Part shown: positions 54,991 to 63,855 of the stretch, in pieces
Layout of the letters: each line of letters opens with the position of its first letter
Position numbering within the stretch: the stretch's first letter is position 1
From: Sporosarcina sp. P32b
GTDB lineage: Bacteria; Bacillota; Bacilli; Bacillales_A; Planococcaceae
NCBI RefSeq assembly: GCF_002743335.1
Contig: NZ_PDZB01000001.1
Coordinates: 267,044 to 331,043, forward strand
Reading direction: 5' to 3'
DNA: 64,000 bases
The notes under the pieces: generated by a model
Told to the model about the DNA's origin: nothing
The model's input: only the letters and a program-made list of their open reading frames with translations
Databases searched by the model: none
Program-made: the position numbers and the translations under genes

Positions 54991-55527
54991 TTGGCCCAAA
55001 AAAAAAATAAAAAGACTATCAGGCTAATTAGCAGAGCAGCCCTTCTATTAATTTTAGCTGCAATTCTTATCTACGCAATTACTTCAAAAGATAAAGTGAA
55101 AGTCTTGGCGGAAGGTGATACAGCGCCTGATTTCGAGCTTGTAGATTTAGAAGGAAATGAACATAGGTTATCGGATTATAAAGGACAAGGCGTATTCCTG
55201 AATTTCTGGGGTACATGGTGTCCACCTTGTAAAAAGGAAATGCCTCACATGGAGGATCTCTATAAAGACTTTGAAGCGAAAGGTGTACATATCCTTACTG
55301 TCAACGTAGGAGAACCCAAAGTGAAAATAGAACTTTTTAGAGATGACATGGACCTTTCATTCCCGATGTTATGGGATAAGAACAAAACCGTTATGGATTT
55401 GTATAATATCAAACCATTACCTACAACTTTCCTCATCAATCCAGAAGGAAAGATTACGAAAGTCATTAAACAGGGAATGACAGAGCAACAAATTTACGAG
55501 TATTTAGAAAGCATTCAACCAAAGTAA
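54991..55527 (+). CDS. resA: thiol-disulfide oxidoreductase ResA
   Basis: 178 residues, membrane-anchored thioredoxin-like protein that reduces apocytochrome c cysteines on the outer face. A basic N-terminus and one membrane helix (about 12-30) precede GDTAPDFELVDLEGNEHRLSD and the active site WGTWCPPCKKEMP. PLPTTFLINPEGKI is the cis-Pro loop. Start TTG 54991 with CAGGAGG. First gene of resABCDE, in B. subtilis order. Confidence 0.97.
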   Translation: MAQKKNKKTIRLISRAALLLILAAILIYAITSKDKVKVLAEGDTAPDFELVDLEGNEHRLSDYKGQGVFLNFWGTWCPPCKKEMPHMEDLYKDFEAKGVHILTVNVGEPKVKIELFRDDMDLSFPMLWDKNKTVMDLYNIKPLPTTFLINPEGKITKVIKQGMTEQQIYEYLESIQPK

Positions 55528-55542
55528 GGAGATTGTTACTCA

Positions 55543-57201
55543 ATGAGCAAAATCAAATGCCAATGCGGGCATGAAAATCCTTATGGTACAGAGCTTTGTG
55601 AGAAGTGTGGTCGTCCCTTATCTGAAAAAGCAAAGAAAAGTGATATTGTAGATATGCGCTACGAAGGATCTTCTAGAAGATCTCAAACCTATAAGAGTTC
55701 CATTGTCGATAAAATTTGGAACTTCTTCTCCAGTGTCAAGATTGGCGTTAGTATTATTGCGGCGGTATTAATCGCGTCAGCAATTGGAACCATCTTTCCG
55801 CAGAAGTTCTATGTACCTGCCACTACGCCGGAAGGCTATTTGGAATACTATGAGCGTTTGTATGGTACGGTAGGAAAACTTTATTATGAGCTAGGCTTAT
55901 ATGATATGTATAATAGCTGGTGGTTTAAAGTGCTGGTCGGTATGCTTGCAACGTCTATTATTATCGCAAGTATTGACCGTGTGGTTCCGCTTTATAAATC
56001 ACTTAAAAAGCAACGTACACGTCGTCATCCATCCTTTATGAAGCGTCAGCGGATTTTCGGAGAAGGTGATGTTCAAAATACAGAAGAGTCACTTGTAAAA
56101 GCAGAAGAGAAACTAAAAGCAATGCGCTACAATGTGAAAACGGAAAATGGCGCAATTTTAGCTGAAAAACATCGATTTTCACGTTGGGGCCCATATATTA
56201 ACCACGTCGGATTAATTATTTTCATTTCGGGCATTCTGCTGAGAGGGATTCCTGGTTTTTATGTTGACGAAGCGATGTGGCTCCGTGAAGGAGAAACACG
56301 TAATATCGTCGGAGCACCAGGTTATGTACTTGAAAATAAAAAGTTCACTTTAGAGAATTATACAAAAGAAGAAGCAGAAGAAGTATTCGGTGAGGCGTTG
56401 GATAAGAATGGCACGATCGCCAAATCATATACAACAGACGTTACATTGTATAAACAAGAAGAGGGAGCACTACCTGGTAGTGAAAGTCTTAAAAAAGTGG
56501 AGGATTACTCCATCAATGTCAACAAGCCATTGAAGTTTGATGGATATAATGTTTTCCAGATGGATTATAAACTGGACGAGCTTAAAAACATGACATTCCA
56601 TTTGGTAAATAAATCTTCTGAAGAATCTCTTGGAGAATTTACGGTGAATTTAAGTGACCCAGAGAAGGAATATGATCTTGGAAATGGCTCTACTGTCAAT
56701 ATGCTCGGTTTTTATCCAGATTATGATGGAATTAAAGACGGGGAACCCTATTCGAAATCACCTGTTCCGAATAATCCAGCGTTCATTTTTCAAATGAACA
56801 CACCGGATAAGCCAAAAGGTGAAAAGAGTTTCGTTGCAATTCGTCAAACGCTGGAAGTAGAAGAGAACGACTATGCGATTAAGTTCGCAGCTGCCGAGAC
56901 TCGAAACATTTCAGGTTTAACCATCCGCAAAGATAAAACTTTATATATTCTCTTACTCGGTGGCCTAGTATTTATGATTGGTGTTATTCAAGGTATGTAC
57001 TGGCAACATCGCAGAGTATGGATCCAAGAAGATACAGAAGGTCATCTATTGATTGCTGCACATACGAATAAAAACTGGTTCTCTTTACGAAAAGAGCTGG
57101 ATACATTACGAGAAACTGCAGACTTGCCTGCTTATATAGATCGTCAGGATCCTGAGTTGGACAAGCCAGAACAGGAAGGGGACGAGGAAATATGGACTTA
57201 G
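55543..57201 (+). CDS. resB: cytochrome c biogenesis protein ResB
   Basis: 552 residues, partner of ResC in system II haem delivery to apocytochromes c. An N-terminal zinc ribbon (CQCGHENPYGTELCEKCGRP) is followed by membrane helices near 65-85, 125-145, 220-238 and 470-490, with a large outer domain in between. SSVKIGVSIIAAVLIASAIG, FSRWGPYINHVGLIIFISG (conserved His) and DLGNGSTVNMLGFYPDYD are family features. The stop overlaps resC's ATG region by 10 bases. Confidence 0.96.
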   Translation: MSKIKCQCGHENPYGTELCEKCGRPLSEKAKKSDIVDMRYEGSSRRSQTYKSSIVDKIWNFFSSVKIGVSIIAAVLIASAIGTIFPQKFYVPATTPEGYLEYYERLYGTVGKLYYELGLYDMYNSWWFKVLVGMLATSIIIASIDRVVPLYKSLKKQRTRRHPSFMKRQRIFGEGDVQNTEESLVKAEEKLKAMRYNVKTENGAILAEKHRFSRWGPYINHVGLIIFISGILLRGIPGFYVDEAMWLREGETRNIVGAPGYVLENKKFTLENYTKEEAEEVFGEALDKNGTIAKSYTTDVTLYKQEEGALPGSESLKKVEDYSINVNKPLKFDGYNVFQMDYKLDELKNMTFHLVNKSSEESLGEFTVNLSDPEKEYDLGNGSTVNMLGFYPDYDGIKDGEPYSKSPVPNNPAFIFQMNTPDKPKGEKSFVAIRQTLEVEENDYAIKFAAAETRNISGLTIRKDKTLYILLLGGLVFMIGVIQGMYWQHRRVWIQEDTEGHLLIAAHTNKNWFSLRKELDTLRETADLPAYIDRQDPELDKPEQEGDEEIWT

Positions 57202-58376
57202 TAACCATTAGTAGTAACTTATTATTTGTTTCATTTGTTGCTTATTTAGTAGCGACACTCTTTTTTGGAGGCGCTATAAAAAAGTCGAAATCAGAAAAAG
57301 CATATCATAATAGTAAATGGGGAACGATTGGTCTAGTTATTACAATCATTGGGTTCCTTACTCACTTAGGCTATTTCTTTACAAGATGGGCTGCATCAGG
57401 TCACGCACCACTTAGTAATATGTTCGAGTTTACAACTGCGTTCGGCATGATGCTCGTAGGGGCATTTATCCTGTTGTATATTATTTACCGAACACCATCA
57501 CTTGGATTATTCGCGTTGCCCATTGCGATTATCATTATTTCATATGCAACGATGTTCCCAACTGATGTCACTCCACTAATTCCTGCACTTCAAAGTAAAT
57601 GGTTGTTTATTCACGTAATCACGACGGTTATTGGTGAATCCATACTGGCGATCAGTGCAATAGCGGGTCTTGTATTCTTAGTGAAGAATATCGATATGAC
57701 GAAAAAATCTAAATCACGCTTTTGGATAGAAGCAGTTATGTATACACTAGTTCTAGTTCTTGGTTTTGTCATATCTTCTACGACTTTCAAAGTCATGGAC
57801 TATGAAGCAGAATTCACGTATATAGATAGAGATCAAGCACCAGCTGAAATTACGTATCACGTACCTCCGTTATTCGGAATGAATGAGTATGAAGCGATGA
57901 CGCCGGAGAAAATGACACCTTGGGTTGAATTACCTCCGATTATCAATGCACAAAAAATGTCTTCTCTTGTTTGGTCTATAGCTGTAGGTTCAGTGCTTTA
58001 CGTATTATTACGCTTAATCGCACGCAAACCTCTTGCCGCGGTATTCCAACCGTTGGCGAAGAAGGCGAATTCTCAACTGATGGATGAAATCGGCTATCGT
58101 GCTGTATTGATTGGTTTCCCCGTCTTCACGCTCGGTGCGTTGATTTTCGCCATGATTTGGGCACATGAAGCCTGGTCACGATTCTGGGGTTGGGATCCGA
58201 AAGAAGTGTGGGCACTCATTACATGGTTGTTCTACGCTGCATTCCTTCACTTGCGTCTATCAAGAGGTTGGGAAGGTAAGAAGTCTGCATGGCTTGCTGT
58301 CATCGGATTTGTTATCATCATGTTCAACTTGATTGCCGTAAACTTAATTATTGCAGGTTTACACTCATACGCATAA
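57192..58376 (+). CDS. resC: cytochrome c biogenesis protein ResC (CcsA)
   Basis: 394 residues with eight or so membrane helices. The haem-handling WWD region reads WGWDPKEVWALITWLFYAAF, with conserved His in IGFLTHLGYFF, WLFIHVITTVIGESIL and AFLHLRLSRGW. Acts with ResB to carry and attach haem. It starts inside resB (10-base overlap). A hairpin terminator follows, so resDE likely have an extra promoter. Confidence 0.96.
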   Translation: MDLVTISSNLLFVSFVAYLVATLFFGGAIKKSKSEKAYHNSKWGTIGLVITIIGFLTHLGYFFTRWAASGHAPLSNMFEFTTAFGMMLVGAFILLYIIYRTPSLGLFALPIAIIIISYATMFPTDVTPLIPALQSKWLFIHVITTVIGESILAISAIAGLVFLVKNIDMTKKSKSRFWIEAVMYTLVLVLGFVISSTTFKVMDYEAEFTYIDRDQAPAEITYHVPPLFGMNEYEAMTPEKMTPWVELPPIINAQKMSSLVWSIAVGSVLYVLLRLIARKPLAAVFQPLAKKANSQLMDEIGYRAVLIGFPVFTLGALIFAMIWAHEAWSRFWGWDPKEVWALITWLFYAAFLHLRLSRGWEGKKSAWLAVIGFVIIMFNLIAVNLIIAGLHSYA

Positions 58377-58381
58377 TCTTC

Positions 58382-58415
58382 GACTGCATGACAATTATTG
58401 TCATGCAGTCTTTTT
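58382..58415 (+). terminator. terminator between resC and resD
   Basis: GACTGCATGACAA pairs with TTGTCATGCAGTC around TTA, followed by TTTTT. It separates the cytochrome genes from resDE. Confidence 0.9.
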
Positions 58416-58480
58416 ATTTCTTTTTATAGGTCAGTAATTGTACAATAGAGATAGAAGGTTGTCGAAAGGGGTAATGAATT

Positions 58481-59200
58481 GTGGAAGAAACAGTGAAGCT
58501 CTTAGTGGTGGATGATGAGGATCGCATTCGTCGCCTATTGAATATGTATTTATCTAGAGAAGGTTATGAAATTGAAGAAGCGGTCGATGGAGCAGATGCG
58601 CTAGAAAAAGTGTTTGCTGGACAATATGATTGTATATTGCTCGACGTCATGATGCCTGAAAAAGATGGCATGGAAGTATTAGCCGAACTGCGTGAAAATA
58701 AAATTATGACACCTGTTATTTTATTGACAGCAAAAGGTGAAGAAGCAGACCGTGTAAGCGGTTTTGAAAGTGGTGCAGATGATTACATCGTCAAGCCATT
58801 TAGCCCGAGAGAAGTAGTTTTACGCGTAAAAGCTATGCTCAGACGTTCAGTTGCATTCCCGAACGTGTCGTCTAACTCAACGTCAAAAGATTTAGTAGTA
58901 TTCCCACAGTTGACGATTGATCATGATGCACATCGTGTAACAGCTGAAGGTAAAGAAGTGAATTTAACACCGAAGGAATATGAGTTATTATATTTCTTGG
59001 CGAAATCACCAGACAAAGTGTTCGATCGTGAACAATTGCTGAAGGAAGTATGGCATTACGAATTCTTTGGAGATTTACGTACGGTGGATACACATGTTAA
59101 ACGGCTACGTGAAAAATTGAGCCGTGTTTCAGAACGGGCAGCGAAAATGATTGTCACCGTTTGGGGTGTAGGGTATAAGTTCGAGGTTCCAAACGAATGA
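58481..59200 (+). CDS. resD: response regulator ResD
   Basis: 239-residue OmpR-type regulator. Receiver domain (1-120) with acidic pocket VVDDEDRIR, phospho-Asp in CILLDVMMPEKDG and Lys in DDYIVKPFSPRE; winged-helix domain (about 135-235) with NLTPKEYELLYFLAKSPDKVF and VDTHVKRLREKL. In B. subtilis ResD responds to oxygen limitation and nitric oxide and activates respiration genes including res. GTG 58481; it overlaps resE by four bases. Confidence 0.97.
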   Translation: MEETVKLLVVDDEDRIRRLLNMYLSREGYEIEEAVDGADALEKVFAGQYDCILLDVMMPEKDGMEVLAELRENKIMTPVILLTAKGEEADRVSGFESGADDYIVKPFSPREVVLRVKAMLRRSVAFPNVSSNSTSKDLVVFPQLTIDHDAHRVTAEGKEVNLTPKEYELLYFLAKSPDKVFDREQLLKEVWHYEFFGDLRTVDTHVKRLREKLSRVSERAAKMIVTVWGVGYKFEVPNE

Positions 59201-60999
59201 TTAGAATATGGAATTCAATTGTCGGGAAGCTATGGGCCACCATATTGCTTCTCGTTTCCTTTGTCTTGTTTATTGTCACTCTGTTCCTGTTAGAGTTTCT
59301 AGATAACTTCCATACGAAACAAGCAGAAGAGTCATTGCAGAGGGAAGCAACTACCATCAGCAAAATCGTCAATGATTATAATGGGCAAACGAATCCCTCC
59401 ATGAAACAGTCTATGAACCAGATTATCGATGACATCTTGGATGTGGAGACCAATGCCATTGTCGTTGATCAACAGGGGGATGTGTTGTATTCATTCCATA
59501 CGTCTTCAAGTAAAGATGAAATTGAAGATAAATTGCTATCCGAAGGCAGCTTATTCAAGTCGCCAGAATTGGGTAAGCAAAAAATGAAAGAAATGATATT
59601 GCCTTCATTGACAGAGAAAGACGTCATGGAGCAATTTTTGATTTTATCCTATCCATTCGAACGGGTAAGCGGTGAGCAAGCGAGTGTACTTATGTACCAA
59701 AGTCTTGATGCTGTGCACCGTACGACGAAAAGCACGACGAATATTGTCTTCCTATCTGCATTCATCGCATTTATTTTAACTACATTCTTTGCATTTTTCT
59801 TATCTACACGTATCACGTTGCCGTTACGTAAGATGAAACAGGCGGCGTTTGAGTTGTCAAAAGGAAATTTCGATACGCATTTACCAGTTGCACAAAAAGA
59901 TGAAATTGGTCAATTGGCAACTGCGTTCAATCAAATGGGACGGCAGTTGAAATATAATATTGAAGTAATTAAGCAGGAGAAAGAACAGCTCTCGAGCATT
60001 CTTACATCTATGACAGATGCAGTCGTGACGTTTAATCAAGATTATTCAATCCTTCTGAAAAATCCGCAAGCTGAGCTATTGTTGAAAAAATGGTATGGAT
60101 ATAATCAGAAAAATCATCATCCGTTGCCTAAAGAAGTTTTTCATATGCTAGAGCATGCCATTTCATTCGCCGAAGAAGTCGAGGATGAGTTGGAATTGGG
60201 TGGACAGTTTTATGTAATTTCCATCAGCCCGTTGTACAGTGAAAATAGTATTCGAGGAGCGGTGGCTGTATTCCGTGATATGACGGAACAACATAAACTG
60301 GATAAATTACGTTCGGATTTCATTGCCAACGTATCACACGAATTGCGAACGCCGATTTCGATGTTGCAAGGATATAGTGAGGCCATCATAGACGATGTTG
60401 TGAGCAGTGAGGAAGAACGGTTGGAAATGGTTCAGATCATCCATGATGAATCTAAGCGTATGAGTCGCCTCGTCACAGACTTGCTGAATTTGGCAAGAAT
60501 GGAGTCCGGCTACATTCAACTAAATAAAAATCCTTTATCAATAGTAGAGTTCTTGGAACGTATGGTAACAAAGTTCTCGCAAGTAGCGAAAGATGCAAAA
60601 GTGGACTTGTCTTTGGAAACGGAAGAATTGAATACGCTACTGGTAACGGCTGATGAAGATCGGCTTGAGCAGGTATTCACTAATTTGATTGATAACGCCA
60701 TCCGACATACTCCAGACGGTGGAGCAGTGACACTGGGTGTCTTCCGGTCTACTGGAATGCTTGATATTACCGTAGCCGATACAGGTGTCGGTATACCTGA
60801 AAGAGACTTGCCATTCGTCTTTGAGCGTTTCTATAAGGCGGATAAAGCAAGAACAAGAGGAAAAGGCGGTACAGGACTTGGTTTAGCCATTGCCAAAAAT
60901 ATTATGGAAGCACATAATGGGGCGATTTTAGCTACGCGTGGTAAAGAAAAAGGAACCATCTTTATCTGTTCACTTCCTTATGAACCAATAGACCAATGA
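59197..60999 (+). CDS. resE: sensor histidine kinase ResE
   Basis: 600 residues (593 in B. subtilis). Two membrane helices (about 10-32 and 180-202) flank an outer sensor region; then HAMP (about 205-255), a PAS-type domain (about 265-370), HisKA with VSHELRTPISMLQGYSEAI and HATPase with LIDNAIRHTPDGG, ADTGVGIPERDLPFVFERFY and GKGGTGLGLAIAKN. Phosphorylates ResD. ATGA overlap with resD. Its stop TGA is part of the sigX promoter -35. Confidence 0.97.
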   Translation: MIRIWNSIVGKLWATILLLVSFVLFIVTLFLLEFLDNFHTKQAEESLQREATTISKIVNDYNGQTNPSMKQSMNQIIDDILDVETNAIVVDQQGDVLYSFHTSSSKDEIEDKLLSEGSLFKSPELGKQKMKEMILPSLTEKDVMEQFLILSYPFERVSGEQASVLMYQSLDAVHRTTKSTTNIVFLSAFIAFILTTFFAFFLSTRITLPLRKMKQAAFELSKGNFDTHLPVAQKDEIGQLATAFNQMGRQLKYNIEVIKQEKEQLSSILTSMTDAVVTFNQDYSILLKNPQAELLLKKWYGYNQKNHHPLPKEVFHMLEHAISFAEEVEDELELGGQFYVISISPLYSENSIRGAVAVFRDMTEQHKLDKLRSDFIANVSHELRTPISMLQGYSEAIIDDVVSSEEERLEMVQIIHDESKRMSRLVTDLLNLARMESGYIQLNKNPLSIVEFLERMVTKFSQVAKDAKVDLSLETEELNTLLVTADEDRLEQVFTNLIDNAIRHTPDGGAVTLGVFRSTGMLDITVADTGVGIPERDLPFVFERFYKADKARTRGKGGTGLGLAIAKNIMEAHNGAILATRGKEKGTIFICSLPYEPIDQ

Positions 61000-61022
61000 A
61001 ACTTTCCCTAAACTGAACCGAC
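60997..61022 (+). promoter_or_regulatory. ECF (sigma-X type) autoregulatory promoter of sigX
   Basis: TGAAAC (60997-61002), a 16-bp spacer and CGAC (61019-61022). This matches the -35 AAC and -10 CGAC motifs of ECF sigma promoters. The -35 overlaps the resE stop codon, and sigX starts 25 bases after the -10. Confidence 0.7.
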
Positions 61023-61047
61023 TACTATTATAGAGCGAGGGGATTGA

Positions 61048-61572
61048 ATGGATGATTCCGTTTTTCAACGATTATATGAAGACTATAACGGTGACGTATT
61101 CAACTTCCTCACCTATTTGACTCGCAATCGAGAAGTAGCGGAAGATTTGATGCATGAGGTATATGTGCGTGTACTCAAATCATATGGCCGTTTTGAAGGG
61201 AAAAGCTCTGAGAAAACTTGGCTGTTTGCGATTGCGAAAAATGTCTCCATTGATTATTTCCGAAAACAATCCACAATTAAGAAACATGCAAATATTCATT
61301 TCGATTGGGAAACAGAGCAATTAGCTTCAACTGATCGCTTGCCTGAACATTTAATTGAAGCGGATGAAGAACAGAAGCAAGTGCTTGAAGCGTTGCACAC
61401 ATGTACGGGTGATCAGAAAATGGTCATCCTCATGCGGTTCTTTCAGGATCTATCAGTTGCTGAAACGGCTGAGGTCTTAGGTTGGACCGAAAGCAAAGTG
61501 AAAACGACACAACATCGTGCGATCAAAGCGTTGCAGGTGAAATTGGAAGTACGTTCCGTGAGGGAGGGGTGA
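61048..61572 (+). CDS. sigX: ECF sigma factor SigX
   Basis: 174 residues, sigma-70 family group 4. Region 2 is FNFLTYLTRNREVAEDLMHEVYVRVLKSYGRFEGKSSEKTWLFAIAKNVSIDYFRK; region 4 is MVILMRFFQDLSVAETAEVLGWTESKVKTTQHRAIKAL. SigX governs cell-envelope charge and stress genes in B. subtilis. Location after resE and before an anti-sigma gene matches sigX-rsiX. GAGGGGATTG precedes ATG 61048. Confidence 0.95.
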   Translation: MDDSVFQRLYEDYNGDVFNFLTYLTRNREVAEDLMHEVYVRVLKSYGRFEGKSSEKTWLFAIAKNVSIDYFRKQSTIKKHANIHFDWETEQLASTDRLPEHLIEADEEQKQVLEALHTCTGDQKMVILMRFFQDLSVAETAEVLGWTESKVKTTQHRAIKALQVKLEVRSVREG

Positions 61573-61576
61573 TGAG

Positions 61577-62776
61577 GTGAGCAAAGACAAGTGGAATGAA
61601 GACGATATTGAAAAACGTTTACGTGACATGCCGGTCGTTAAAGATCAGCGTACCAAAGACGAAATTTTGCAACGGTTAAAAGAAGATTCGAGACTTTCTG
61701 AATCGAAAGAGCCTATAAAAAAGCCTTCCAAGTCAAAATGGCCACCAATCATTGCAGCTGTTGCTGCCATTGTATTGCTCACCATCATCGTGCCGACATT
61801 CATTCAGCAAAATAATGAAGTATCGATGGATAAAGCAACGACAGACGAAACAGCTGATACTATCGAGATGGAGAATAGTGAAGAAATGCAGTCGAATGAC
61901 GCGAGTGATGCAGACGTGTTTACAAGGCAAGTTTCAGCTCCGCTTTCGTACGCTGTCTATCCTGCCGACGTCCTGGATCACACAGCGTTTCATATTGGCT
62001 TGGCTACCGATCAGGCAACCATTGTTCCTATAACATTCCTAATACCGAATGAACGTCTTCCTGAAGGCTTAGGGGCATCGCCGGATACAGTTGCACTGTA
62101 TAATGAGTATGCAAATACAATAGATGAAGAAGCACTTGGATTTATAGAGTACCATCCGTATAAAGCGATGATCTCCTCAAACGGTAAGCAAGTTCAAATG
62201 AAGTTTACTGCAAACCATAACTATGATACGTCGAGTGCGACACTTGAGATGTTGAATTTATCTGTACAAGATACATTTCAAGGATACGATGAAATAAAGT
62301 TTTCACAAGAAGATGCATCTTCAATAACGTTTGAACAAGTAGGTCAAGTGGATGAACCGATTGCCTTGTCAGGAGCGGTTTCACATCAAGCCTACTATCG
62401 ATTTTTAAAATCAGATGGAGAAGCAGTACTCTCCACTAATTTCGGCAAGACCTCTGAAACGGTAGAGCAAGCTTTGCGTGACATGAAGAAGACACCAAAT
62501 GATATCTATTCGACAGTGGTCCCTAAAGGAATAGACTTCACAGTCAAAGAAGTTAAAGGTATTGTTAACGTAAAATTTACTGATGTGCTTGATTTAGATA
62601 AAATGCAATCAGAAGAAGCAATGCAACTACTAGACGGAATCTTGCTGACGGCGGCAAGTTTCGATAAACAGGTAGAATTTGATCAAATCGCGCAGGAACA
62701 ATGGAATCATTTTGACTTCACTCAACCATTGGAAAAGCCGATTGGTTCAAATCCAAAGTATTTAATTAACGAATAA
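61577..62776 (+). CDS. rsiX: anti-sigma-X factor RsiX
   Basis: 399 residues. The cytosolic N-terminus (1-55) holds WNEDDIEKRLRDMPVVKDQRTKDEILQRLKED, the sigma-binding part. One membrane helix (about 56-76; WPPIIAAVAAIVLLTIIVP) leads to a large outer domain of unknown structure with FTRQVSAPLSYAVYPADVLD. Slightly longer than B. subtilis RsiX (about 368). GTG 61577, four bases after sigX, so coupled. Binds SigX at the membrane. Confidence 0.9.
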   Translation: MSKDKWNEDDIEKRLRDMPVVKDQRTKDEILQRLKEDSRLSESKEPIKKPSKSKWPPIIAAVAAIVLLTIIVPTFIQQNNEVSMDKATTDETADTIEMENSEEMQSNDASDADVFTRQVSAPLSYAVYPADVLDHTAFHIGLATDQATIVPITFLIPNERLPEGLGASPDTVALYNEYANTIDEEALGFIEYHPYKAMISSNGKQVQMKFTANHNYDTSSATLEMLNLSVQDTFQGYDEIKFSQEDASSITFEQVGQVDEPIALSGAVSHQAYYRFLKSDGEAVLSTNFGKTSETVEQALRDMKKTPNDIYSTVVPKGIDFTVKEVKGIVNVKFTDVLDLDKMQSEEAMQLLDGILLTAASFDKQVEFDQIAQEQWNHFDFTQPLEKPIGSNPKYLINE

Positions 62777-62778
62777 TT

Positions 62779-62818
62779 CTGTTTTGTAAACTCGTGAAGT
62801 TTACAAAACAGTTTTTTT
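62779..62818 (+). terminator. terminator after rsiX
   Basis: CTGTTTTGTAAACT pairs with AGTTTACAAAACAG, then TTTTTTT. Its 3' arm includes the -35 of the following ribU promoter. Confidence 0.95.
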
Positions 62819-62828
62819 ACGCTATAAT
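62800..62828 (+). promoter_or_regulatory. sigma-A promoter of the FMN riboswitch/ribU transcript
   Basis: TTTACA (62800-62805), a 17-bp spacer and TATAAT (62823-62828), with the FMN aptamer beginning about 25 bases downstream. The -35 lies in the upstream terminator stem. Confidence 0.7.
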
Positions 62829-62851
62829 AGGTTCATAATTAAATATTGATT

Positions 62852-62982
62852 CATCTTCGGGGCAGGGTGTAATTCCCGACCGGCGGAAATGAAGTAGAAT
62901 TCTACTTTTAGCCCGCGAGCTTAACAGCTGATTCTGGTGAGATTCCGGAGCCGACAGTATAGTCTGGATGGGAGAAGGTGAA
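62852..62982 (+). ncRNA. FMN riboswitch (RFN element)
   Basis: Contains the invariant RFN pieces in order: CTTCGGGGCAGGGTG, AATTCCCGACCGGCGG, GCCCGCGAGC, TGGTGAGATTCCGGAGCCGA and CAGTATAGTCTGGATGGGAG, closing with GAAGGT to pair with the ATCTTC at the start. FMN binding should end transcription before ribU. Confidence 0.98.
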
Positions 62983-63074
62983 GGTGCAGCCATCTTTTTG
63001 TGTACGCAAAAGTGGTGCTTGTTTCCTGACGGATAAGTTTGTTAATTATCTGTTCTTAACAGTGCATTTAACTC

Positions 63075-63106
63075 TCCCTAAAGCATTTATGCTTTAGGGA
63101 TTTTTA
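63075..63106 (+). terminator. riboswitch-controlled terminator before ribU
   Basis: TCCCTAAAGCAT pairs with ATGCTTTAGGGA around TT and is followed by TTTTTA. Placed between the FMN aptamer and ribU, it is the expected off-switch. Confidence 0.92.
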
Positions 63107-63170
63107 GCGGAACAACAGATGAGCCAGCCTTTCCTCTTTTGAAGTGAATCGCAAAAGGAGAGAGGAACAA

Positions 63171-63752
63171 GTGAATAACAAGAAGTTACGTAAGCTAATT
63201 TTGGTGGCGATTTTGGGAAGTATTTCAACTGTGCTAATGCAGTTCAACTTTCCGATCCCGGCAATGCCTGGATTTTTAAAGATCGATTTTAGTGAGATTC
63301 CTGCTGTTATGGCAATCATGACGATGGGACCTGTTGCAGGTATAGGCGTAGAGATATTGAAGAACGTCATGCACTGGTTCTTATCAGGAAGCCCGACAGG
63401 AGTACCGGTAGGAGAAGTTGCAAACTTTGTGACAGGTGTATTATTCATTATGCCAATCTACTGGATTTTCACGAAGTATCGTTCAGCTAAAGGTCTTGCA
63501 TCAGGTTTGATCGCGGGTACGGTAGCAATGGCAGTAGGTATGAGCGTATTAAATTACTTAGTGTTCTTGCCAATGTACACATATTTCCTAGGTATGCCAG
63601 CAGTTACAGGCGACTCGCTGTATCAGATGATTATATTAGGAATCTTACCGTTCAACTTGGTCAAGGGTGTAATGCTATTAGCCATCACGTTGATGTTATA
63701 TAGAAGCATGGAGAAGTGGATTCTTCAGCAACAAAAGAAATTATCGTTTTAA
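63171..63752 (+). CDS. ribU: riboflavin ECF transporter S component RibU
   Basis: 193-residue membrane protein with six helices, the substrate-binding S component of an energy-coupling-factor importer. Typical are LVAILGSISTVLMQFNFPIPAMPGFLKIDFSEIPAVMA, MGPVAGIGVEILKNVMHWFLSG and GEVANFVTGVLFIMP. FMN riboswitch control confirms riboflavin as ligand. GTG 63171 has AAAGGAGAG upstream. The ECF A, A' and T subunits are not in this window. Confidence 0.97.
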   Translation: MNNKKLRKLILVAILGSISTVLMQFNFPIPAMPGFLKIDFSEIPAVMAIMTMGPVAGIGVEILKNVMHWFLSGSPTGVPVGEVANFVTGVLFIMPIYWIFTKYRSAKGLASGLIAGTVAMAVGMSVLNYLVFLPMYTYFLGMPAVTGDSLYQMIILGILPFNLVKGVMLLAITLMLYRSMEKWILQQQKKLSF

Positions 63753-63760
63753 ACAAATAC

Positions 63761-63802
63761 ACGCCAGGCTCCCTGAATAATAGGAAGCCTGGCGTTTTTT
63801 AT
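63761..63802 (+). terminator. terminator after ribU
   Basis: ACGCCAGGCTCCCT pairs with AGGAAGCCTGGCGT around GAATAAT-type loop, then TTTTTT. Confidence 0.95.
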
Positions 63803-63855
63803 TGTCGTTTAATTATTGAAGTTCAAATGCATATCGGGTTTAAAATTGAATGCCA

